Source: Phycisphaeraceae bacterium
GTDB lineage: Bacteria; Planctomycetota; Phycisphaerae; Phycisphaerales; UBA1924
Direction of reading: 5' to 3'
Length of the DNA stretch: 40,132 bases
Assembly (NCBI GenBank): GCA_019636535.1
Contig: JAHBXK010000032.1
Coordinates: 1 to 40,132, forward strand
The notes under the pieces are model-generated. The model searched no databases. It was not told the DNA's origin and was given only the letters and a program-made list of their open reading frames with translations. A program made the translations under genes and the position numbers. Shown here piece by piece: positions 34,519-40,132 of this stretch (position 1 is the first letter of the stretch; the number at the start of each line of letters is the position of its first letter).

Positions 34519-35085
34519 ATGTCCAACCCCCCTACCGCCCCCAACCTCCCCACACCTGTGGTCACGACGCAGCAGGTCATCGCGTCGCAGTTCTGCGCAG
34601 CGCTCGCCATGCTGCGCGGCTGCGTGGAAGCCTGCCCCGAAGAGCACTGGGACACCACCGTCGCCAAGTACCCGATCTGGCAGGTCGTCCACCACACGCT
34701 CTGCTTCGTCGATCTGTACCTGGCCCCGGATGAGACGGGCTGGAAGCCCGATGAGCGGCCCGACGGCATGCAGCCGCTGGGCTGGAAGGAGCTCGACGAG
34801 GAGTACCCCAGCCGCCGCTTCACGCGCGAGGAACTGCTCGGCTACCTCGACCGCTGTCAAGAGCTCGTCCGCTCCACGATCCTGAATGAGTCGGACCAGA
34901 CCCTCGCCGGGCCGAGCGGCCACAAGCACCTGACCTTCTCACGCCACGAACTCCACCTCTACAACATGCGGCACGTGCAGCACCACGCGGGGGCGATCGC
35001 GGCGGTGCTCCGCAAGCTCAACATCGAGACGCCGTGGGTGGGAAGGTGGCCGCGGGTGGCGAGGAGTTCGCCGCCGACGGCGTGA
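34519..35085 (+). CDS. DinB/YfiT-fold putative metal-dependent protein
   Basis: 188 residues. Four-helix-bundle DinB superfamily with potential metal-binding histidines H58/H59 (WQVVHHTLCFVDLYL) and H152/H155/H156 (YNMRHVQHHAGAIAAVLRKLN), the typical first-helix and third-helix triad. The family includes thiol transferases (bacillithiol, mycothiol), hydrolases and damage-induced proteins, so the activity is undefined. ATG 34519 begins with a short Pro-rich tail. It starts 53 bases after the epimerase stop. The C-terminus WVGRWPRVARSSPPTA is unstructured. Confidence 0.85.
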   Translation: MSNPPTAPNLPTPVVTTQQVIASQFCAALAMLRGCVEACPEEHWDTTVAKYPIWQVVHHTLCFVDLYLAPDETGWKPDERPDGMQPLGWKELDEEYPSRRFTREELLGYLDRCQELVRSTILNESDQTLAGPSGHKHLTFSRHELHLYNMRHVQHHAGAIAAVLRKLNIETPWVGRWPRVARSSPPTA

Positions 35086-35172
35086 CCAAAGCACGCTAAG
35101 GAGTGGGGCTTCAGTTCAAAGCAAACGGCACGCGGACGTGTGACGACGGCGCGTGCACGATGAGCGATCGCG

Positions 35173-35197
35173 CGGACTGACTGTTCGTTTCAGTCCG
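35173..35197. other. Hairpin between the DinB-like gene and thiC
   Basis: CGGACTGA / TCAGTCCG eight-base-pair stem with a nine-base loop (CTGTTCGTT). No T-run follows. It may end the upstream transcript or be part of the thiC promoter region; nothing more can be read in 35086-35238. Confidence 0.4.
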
Positions 35198-35238
35198 AAC
35201 TCCCCGCGCTCCGAGTTCGGTCTACACTGCGCGCAGAA

Positions 35239-35336
35239 CGCTCGGGGCGCAGCGACGGATTGCCCGTGCAACCCACCATCGCTGCTGAGACGCACCCGTT
35301 GAACCTGATCCGGTTCGCACCGGCGGAGGGAACGCG
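35239..35336 (+). promoter_or_regulatory. TPP riboswitch controlling thiC
   Basis: Thiamine-pyrophosphate aptamer directly before thiC. The conserved pieces are all present in order: CTCGGGGCGC at the 5' side, GCTGCTGAGACGCACCC (CUGAGA core), GAACCTGATCCGGTTCGCACCGGCGGAGGGAA at the 3' side. A short P1 closes CGC (35239-35241) with GCG (35334-35336). GGAGGG at 35325-35330, the only ribosome-binding site for ATG 35340, is inside the aptamer's conserved 3' segment. The switch therefore most likely blocks translation when TPP is bound; no separate terminator is seen. Confidence 0.95.
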
Positions 35337-35339
35337 ACC

Positions 35340-37355
35340 ATGACCAGCACATCCACAACCGGCTTTCCCACGTCCCGATTCCGCGTGCCTCACTTTGGCG
35401 CCCGCAACCCCGGCGACACGCCCAACGTCACCACGCCCGGCTCGTTCGCCAAGGCGCCCGACGTCGGTGGGCCGCTGATGTTCTCCAGCCCCGACACGCC
35501 GGGGATGCCCGCGCCGAGCGTCAAGACCGCGTGGGACTTTCTGCCGAAGGGGTGGGCGGTGGAGAACGGCAGGGACGAGGGCACCGAGGCACGAAGGCAC
35601 GAAGGGGAGCGCAGCGCGGATTGCGCTGTGACGCGGTTCACGACCGCGCGCGGCGAGCGGGTCACCGTGACCCATCCCCGCGGCTTCACGCCGGTCACGC
35701 AACTCGAGTCCGCCCGGCTGGGCATCGTCACGCCGCAGATGCGCCGGGTGGCCGAGCGAGAGCCGCACTTCGACGTGCTCTATCCCGGCAAGGGCGCTGA
35801 AGCGGTGCGCGACGAGGTCGCCGCGGGACGGCTGGTGATCCCCGCCAACATCAACCACCTCAAGCACAACCTCGACCCCATGGCGATCGGCCGGGCGAGC
35901 CGGACGAAGGTGAACGCGAACATGGGCGCCTCACCCGTCTCCAGCGGCACCGAGGAGGAGGTCGAGAAACTCAAGTGGGCGGAGAAGTGGGGCGCGGACA
36001 CGGTGATGGATCTTTCCACGGGTGGTGATCTCGACGCCTGCCGCGAGGCGATCATCCGCAACGCCACCGTGCCGATCGGCACCGTGCCGATCTACTCGAT
36101 GATCATCGGGAAGAAGATCGAAGACCTCGACTGGCCGACGGTGGAGGCCTCGCTGCACCACCAGGCCCGGCAGGGCGTCGATTACTTCACGATCCACGCC
36201 GGCGTGCGGATGGCGCACCTGAAGCACGTGAAGAACCGGCTGATTGGCATCGTCTCGCGCGGCGGGTCGCTCTTGGCCAAGTGGATGCTCGTGCACAATC
36301 AGGAGAACCTGATGTACACGCACTGGGAGGACATCTGCACCATCCTCCGCCGGTACGACGTGACGTTTTCGATCGGTGACGGGCTGCGGCCGGGCGGGCT
36401 CGCCGACGCGACCGACGCTGCGCAGATCGCGGAACTGGAAACGCTCGGCGAACTGACCGAGCGCGCGTGGCGCAAGGGCGTGCAGGTGATGATCGAGGGT
36501 CCGGGGCACGTCCCCTTCGACCAGATCGAGTGGAACGCCAAGGTGCAGCGCACGCTCTGCCACGGCGCACCCTTCTACGTGCTCGGGCCGCTGGTCACCG
36601 ACATGTTCCCCGGCTACGACCACATCACGTCGTGCATCGGCGCCACGGCGATGGCGTATCACGGGGCGGCGATGCTCTGCTACGTCACGCCCAAAGAACA
36701 CCTGGGCCTTCCGAAGAAGGACGACGTGAAGCAGGGGTGCATCGCCTACAAGATCGCTGCGCACGCCGCGGACGTCGCGCTGGGCATCCCCGGCACGCGG
36801 AACCGCGACGACGAACTGACCAAGGCGCGCGCAGCGTTGAATTGGGAGAAGCACTTCGAGCTGTCGTTCGACCCCGACACCGCGCGGGCGTACCACGATG
36901 AGGACCTCGACGTCGACACCGACTTCTGCGCGATGTGCGGGCACGACTGGTGCAGCGTGCGGATCAGCAAGGAGATCCAGGAGTTCGCCAGCGGCAAGGC
37001 CGAGGGGTTCGAGCGGATGGGCGGGCGAGACGGGCTGACGCCGGGCGCTGCGAAGAAGTCGGCCGCGCTGACGCCGGAGCAGCAGGAGATCCTCGCGAAG
37101 CGCGGCGTGCTGAGCCCGGAGGAGATCCACAAACTGGCGGCGAAGACGAAGAAGGTCATGCAAGGCACGAAGGCACGAAGTGACGAAGGCACGAAGGGAT
37201 CGGAGAGCGTGGAGGCCAAACTCTCGTGCCACAGCGACTACGTGGACCCGGAAACGGCCAAGGAGATCCAGACCAGGAAGGTGGGCCGAGAAGTGCTGGT
37301 GCCGCTCGACGTGCGACCGGCGATGGGGATCGCGAAGGAGGATCGGGTGGTGTGA
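35340..37355 (+). CDS. thiC: Phosphomethylpyrimidine synthase ThiC
   Basis: 671 residues. Radical-SAM-type rearrangement of aminoimidazole ribotide to HMP-phosphate in thiamine synthesis. The core contains [173 protein letters not shown], and the unusual C-terminal [4Fe-4S] motif C530-x2-C533-x4-C538. Regulated by the TPP riboswitch above. Two short insertions, about residues 78-90 and 608-621, are read from AGGCACGA octamer repeats and are not part of normal ThiC. Confidence 0.97.
   Translation: MTSTSTTGFPTSRFRVPHFGARNPGDTPNVTTPGSFAKAPDVGGPLMFSSPDTPGMPAPSVKTAWDFLPKGWAVENGRDEGTEARRHEGERSADCAVTRFTTARGERVTVTHPRGFTPVTQLESARLGIVTPQMRRVAEREPHFDVLYPGKGAEAVRDEVAAGRLVIPANINHLKHNLDPMAIGRASRTKVNANMGASPVSSGTEEEVEKLKWAEKWGADTVMDLSTGGDLDACREAIIRNATVPIGTVPIYSMIIGKKIEDLDWPTVEASLHHQARQGVDYFTIHAGVRMAHLKHVKNRLIGIVSRGGSLLAKWMLVHNQENLMYTHWEDICTILRRYDVTFSIGDGLRPGGLADATDAAQIAELETLGELTERAWRKGVQVMIEGPGHVPFDQIEWNAKVQRTLCHGAPFYVLGPLVTDMFPGYDHITSCIGATAMAYHGAAMLCYVTPKEHLGLPKKDDVKQGCIAYKIAAHAADVALGIPGTRNRDDELTKARAALNWEKHFELSFDPDTARAYHDEDLDVDTDFCAMCGHDWCSVRISKEIQEFASGKAEGFERMGGRDGLTPGAAKKSAALTPEQQEILAKRGVLSPEEIHKLAAKTKKVMQGTKARSDEGTKGSESVEAKLSCHSDYVDPETAKEIQTRKVGREVLVPLDVRPAMGIAKEDRVV
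35571..35610. repeat. AGGCACGA octamer array inside thiC, copy 1
   Basis: Five consecutive eight-base units: AGGGACGA, GGGCACCG, AGGCACGA, AGGCACGA, AGGGGAGC. They encode [13 protein letters not shown] in the thiC frame. Forty bases, so the array is not a whole number of codons by itself, yet the frame is maintained. Confidence 0.85.
37163..37202. repeat. AGGCACGA octamer array inside thiC, copy 2
   Basis: Units AGGCACGA, AGGCACGA, AGTGACGA, AGGCACGA, AGGGATCG in the same orientation as copy 1, 1.5 kb away. Read in thiC as [12 protein letters not shown]. Two exact unit matches with copy 1. Confidence 0.85.
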
Positions 37356-37380
37356 TGCCCCGCGGCGTTCACCACTCGCG

Positions 37381-39108
37381 TCAAACCGCCTGCGGCAGGT
37401 GCAGCGCTTCGTCGATCTGTTCCACGGCCCGCGCTGCCGCGTCGACGAAGGGTCGGAGGATGAAGTCGGCTCCCCTCGACCTGAACTGCTCGGCGTCGTG
37501 GTCGCTGTGCGCGGCGAGCCCGATCCGCCCCTTGAAGCCCCGCTCGCGCAGGTGATGCAGCAGCGCGAGATTGACCTCCCGGTCGGGCATGGCGCTCACG
37601 ACCATCCGGATTTCCTCCAAGGGGAGTGAGGCGGGAAACTCCGGGTCCGAAGCGTCGCCGTACTGGGCCCTGCGGCCCTTGCTCCGCCAGCGGCGAACGG
37701 TGCTCGGATCGAAATCGACGCCGAGCACGCGCCAGCCGCGATCGACCAGACCGTGGGCGATGCGCTCGCCATAGCGCCCCAGCCCGAACACGACCACGTC
37801 GACGGAAGGGCCCTGCGATCCTTCGGACGACTGCTCTCGAAACGGCACGTGCCGCTCGAAGACCTTCAGCCACAGCGCGATCCTCTCGTAGATCGGGTGC
37901 GAGTACAGGATCAGGTACGTCGAGAGGCCGATGGTGATCAGCCCGACCAGCGTGATGAGGCCCATCGCGTCGGGTCCGATGTGGCCGAGCGAGACGCCCA
38001 GGGCGCAGAGGATGAGCGAGAACTCGCTGATCTGCGCGACGGTCAGCCCCGCGAGGAAGCCGGTGCGGCGTCGGTAGCCCATGTACCCCATGATGGCCAT
38101 GACGATCAGCGGGTTCCCCACGAGCACGAAGATCGAGAGCACGAGCGCCGGGCCGACCTGCCCCCCGATCCGCTCGAGATCGAGCGATGCGCCGAGGCCG
38201 AGGAAGAAGAACAGGAGGAGGAAGTCGCGAAGGCTGACCAGCCTCCCGCCGATCGCGTCGCGGTAGGGCGTCGAGGCGAGCGACACCCCGGCGAGAAACG
38301 CCCCCACCTCCTTGCTGAAGCCGACGAACTCTCCCGCGGCGGCAAGCCCCACCGCCCACGCGACCGCGAAGAGGATGAGCAGTTCCTGCGATCTTGCCGC
38401 CGCGTTCATCGCACGCGGGAGCACCCAGCGCATCAGCACCCCGATCACCGCGAGCATGCCCAGGCCCTTGGCGATGATGAGGAACGCCCGACGGCCGAGC
38501 CGCCCCGCGTCGTCGGCGAGAGGGAGCGGCCGCTCGGCGGCGGCGGCCACGGCGACGGACATCGAGTCGTGGGCCGCCGCCTCGGCGGGGCCGACCGCCG
38601 ACAGCGCGATCATCGCCAGGATCACGACGAGGTCCTGCACGATCAGGAACCCCACGGCGATCCGGCCGTGGAGCGAGTCGATCTCGCGCTTGTCGCTCAG
38701 CAGTTTCACGATGATGATCGTGCTGGAGAACGTGAGCGCCACGGCGATGTAGATCGACGCGACCGTGCCGAAGCCCAACGCCAGGCAGATCGCAAGCCCG
38801 ACGGCCGACGTGAAGATCACCTGCCCCAGACCGGTCGCCAGCGCCACGCGGCCCATGCCGCGGATGACCTCGACGTCCAGCCTGAGCCCGACGAGGAACA
38901 GCAGCACGGCGACGCCGATCGTGGCGAGAAGATCCACCGGACCCTCGGAGTGAAGCCACGAGAGCCCGGCGGGTCCGGCGATGATGCCGACGGCGATGAA
39001 CGCGACGATGAGCGGCTGGCGGAGGCGGACCGCCACCAGCCCCACGACCGCGGCGAGCAGCAGCGTGGCGGCGATGGTGGTGAACCCGTCGAGGCCGAAG
39101 GAGCCCAT
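37381..39108 (-). CDS. Kef-type cation:proton antiporter with TrkA-N domain
   Basis: 575 residues from ATG 39108. The CPA2-type membrane domain (1-400) has about 12 helices, starting FTTIAATLLLAAVVGLVAVRLRQPLIVAFIAVGIIAGP, with VGLRLDVEVIRGMG, TFSSTIIIVKLLSD and GRIAVGFLIVQDLVVIL (the paired Gln-Asp of the Kef ion site), and SEFSLILCALGVSLG. A cytoplasmic nucleotide-binding TrkA-N domain follows (VDVVVFGLGRYGERIAHGLVDRGWRVLGVDFDP). K+/H+ or Na+/H+ exchange gated by NAD(H)-type ligands is expected. The frame stays open to 39504 through the tandem-repeat region; that 132-residue Arg/Pro/Gly extension is unlikely to be translated. It has no TrkA-C domain. Confidence 0.92.
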   Translation of the reverse strand: MGSFGLDGFTTIAATLLLAAVVGLVAVRLRQPLIVAFIAVGIIAGPAGLSWLHSEGPVDLLATIGVAVLLFLVGLRLDVEVIRGMGRVALATGLGQVIFTSAVGLAICLALGFGTVASIYIAVALTFSSTIIIVKLLSDKREIDSLHGRIAVGFLIVQDLVVILAMIALSAVGPAEAAAHDSMSVAVAAAAERPLPLADDAGRLGRRAFLIIAKGLGMLAVIGVLMRWVLPRAMNAAARSQELLILFAVAWAVGLAAAGEFVGFSKEVGAFLAGVSLASTPYRDAIGGRLVSLRDFLLLFFFLGLGASLDLERIGGQVGPALVLSIFVLVGNPLIVMAIMGYMGYRRRTGFLAGLTVAQISEFSLILCALGVSLGHIGPDAMGLITLVGLITIGLSTYLILYSHPIYERIALWLKVFERHVPFREQSSEGSQGPSVDVVVFGLGRYGERIAHGLVDRGWRVLGVDFDPSTVRRWRSKGRRAQYGDASDPEFPASLPLEEIRMVVSAMPDREVNLALLHHLRERGFKGRIGLAAHSDHDAEQFRSRGADFILRPFVDAAARAVEQIDEALHLPQAV

Positions 39109-39484
39109 GTCGGCGAGGGTACCCGTGCGGCCCTCGCCACGGACAACGGCGTGCGCGGGCACGATCGGTGCGGTGCCGGTCGGTGTGGGCGCGGCGTTGG
39201 AGATCGGGAACCCGTTGCGGTCGATTGAATCGAGCGGAGATCGGGCCGCGGCTCCGCGGGTCGGTGCGCCGATTCTGCGCGGAACTCCCGCATTCCCACG
39301 CGGAAACGCCCCTGTTCCGGGCGTGCGGATCGCGTTTCCACCCGTCCCTCTCGCGTTCCCGCGCGGGAGCGGGCCGTTTCCGGGCGTCCGAAGCGGCGCT
39401 CCGCGCATCGGCGCGAACATTCCGCGCGGGAACCCGGCGTCGACCTCAAGTTGCGCAGCGCTTCCGCCGACGATCGTCCGCATC
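39109..39484. other. Divergent intergenic region dominated by a 21-bp repeat array
   Basis: 376 bases between the antiporter (leftward) and the fibronectin-like unknown (rightward). Apart from the repeat array entered separately, 39109-39250 contains no recognisable promoter or RNA motif. The ribosome-binding site of the rightward gene is not obvious; CGATCGTCCGCATC precedes its ATG. Confidence 0.6.
39252..39475. repeat. Tandem array of 21-bp GC-rich hairpin units
   Basis: TTCC-type words recur at 39252 (CTCC), 39273 (TTCT), 39293, 39315, 39336, 39356, 39378, 39399 (CTCC), 39420 and 39462, spacing 20-22, mean 21, with a decayed unit at 39441. The strongest units read TTCCCGCGCGGGA (39356) and TTCCGCGCGGGAA (39420), which are self-complementary. 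The first 9-12 bases of each unit are conserved and the following 9-10 vary. Nothing else in the window has this structure. Confidence 0.85.
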
Positions 39485-40132
39485 ATGGCCATCGTCCCGC
39501 GCAATCCCGCCGATCAGATCCGCTTCTACCGCACGCACGTGCCGGTGTGGGCCGCCGAGCCCGACGCGATCGGGCTCACCGCCGAGATCACCGCCGAACT
39601 GGCCGCGAGGCTGGCCGAGGCGGCGTCGGCGCAGGCCGAGGCGTTCGCCGCGCGCAACGCCGCCGAGGCCGCCACGCTGCGCTACCACGAGGCGGTGAAG
39701 GCGTTGCGAGCGCGGGGGGCGCGCGCGGTGGCGAGCATCAAGGCGTACGCGGGGATCACCGACGATCCCGGCGTCTACGCGCGAGCGCAGATCGATCCGC
39801 CGCGCACCGGCGGTCCCGCGCGGCCCGTGCCCGCAGCGCCCTCCATCACGTCCGTCTCCGTGGATTCGCAGGGCGTCTGCACGATCGAGTGGGCCGCCGC
39901 GCGCGGCGAGTCCGTCGGTCCTTCATCGGGGAGTTACTACGAGGTGCTCCGGCAGCGGAAGGGCCTCGGCGAGCGGACGGCGGTCGTCGTCGGCTCGGCG
40001 GCGGGGCTGAGCCTGCGCGATGCCGACGTCGGTCCGGGCGAAACCATCTACATGGTCCGGTCCCGCCGGGGCAACCGCGTCGGCGATCCGAGCACGGCGG
40101 TGGCGATCAACCTGCCCGCGTGGCCGTGCGCT
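39485..40132 (+). CDS. Unknown protein with helical N-terminus and fibronectin-III-like domain, cut by window end
   Basis: 216 codons are visible from ATG 39485 with no stop before the window ends. It begins MAIVPRNPADQIRFYRTHVPVWAAEPDAIGL, followed by a long Ala-rich helix (TAELAARLAEAASAQAEAFAARNAAEAATLRYHEAVKALRARG) and SIKAYAGITDDPGVYARAQIDPP. After a Pro-rich linker, a beta domain of fibronectin-III type starts (PSITSVSVDSQGVCTIEWAAARG...YYEVLRQRKG...GETIYMVRSRRGNRVGDPS). I associate this arrangement with unnamed planctomycete and verrucomicrobial proteins, an impression that needs a search. No signal peptide is seen. The frame is also open upstream through the repeat array, which would add heptapeptide repeats of PRG type if translated. 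Confidence 0.75.
   Translation, partial: MAIVPRNPADQIRFYRTHVPVWAAEPDAIGLTAEITAELAARLAEAASAQAEAFAARNAAEAATLRYHEAVKALRARGARAVASIKAYAGITDDPGVYARAQIDPPRTGGPARPVPAAPSITSVSVDSQGVCTIEWAAARGESVGPSSGSYYEVLRQRKGLGERTAVVVGSAAGLSLRDADVGPGETIYMVRSRRGNRVGDPSTAVAINLPAWPCA

Noticed and set aside
39252..39475. CRISPR array
   Set aside because: Units of 21 bases with imperfect conserved halves and no 25-40-base unique spacers, and no cas genes; it does not fit CRISPR geometry.

Overview
The window is GC-rich (roughly two-thirds G+C) bacterial chromosome, most likely from a planctomycete of the Phycisphaerae type. The evidence is a type IV-pilin-like signal on a large secreted protein, a PEP-CTERM-like C-terminus ending PTPAS...GRRRRV, a cluster of unknown proteins that resemble families I associate with planctomycetes, an octamer repeat inside thiC, and an unusual fibronectin-like gene at the right edge. 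No sequence search was run, so the taxonomy is inference. There is no phage, transposase, integrase, CRISPR array or rRNA.

Layout, left to right. 1-5363 (minus): a tightly overlapping operon of a membrane-anchored TPR protein, a small coiled-coil (FlgN-like?) protein, a histidine kinase and a sigma-54-dependent response regulator cut by the window start. 5638-9501 (minus): four unknowns, namely a zinc-ribbon protein, an RKRLL-motif protein, a LolA-like lipoprotein and an RDD-domain membrane protein. 9763-11350 (plus): lpxI and a TlyA-like methyltransferase. 11436-15870: a pseudopilin-like protein, an esterase/NTF2 fusion, a guanidinium-type SMR exporter, msrB and a PEP-CTERM-like protein. 16173-17957: an SDR, a secreted EF-hand protein behind a good sigma-54 promoter match, and tRNA-Leu(TAA).

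18059-24126: a DUF4126-like membrane protein, a plant-type ferredoxin-NADP reductase, a Pro/Glu-rich unknown, chorismate synthase, a nitrilase-family amidase, Maf and a small membrane protein. 24160-30610: an NfeD-type membrane protease, a secreted SH3-like protein, a TolC-type outer-membrane lipoprotein and Sua5. 30818-37355 (plus): isocitrate dehydrogenase, a tiny membrane protein, an orphan CoA-transferase B subunit, a TIGR01777-type epimerase, a DinB-fold protein, and thiC behind a TPP riboswitch. 37381-39108 (minus): a Kef-type antiporter. 39485-end (plus): a partial secreted-type or structural unknown preceded by a striking 21-bp tandem repeat array.

Most of the content is housekeeping. 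The features least explained by known genes are the 21-bp array at about 39252-39475, the pair of 30-bp palindromic repeats at 20456-20617, the AGGCACGA octamer runs inside thiC, and a sharp switch of the plus strand from C-rich to G-rich close to 18 kb.
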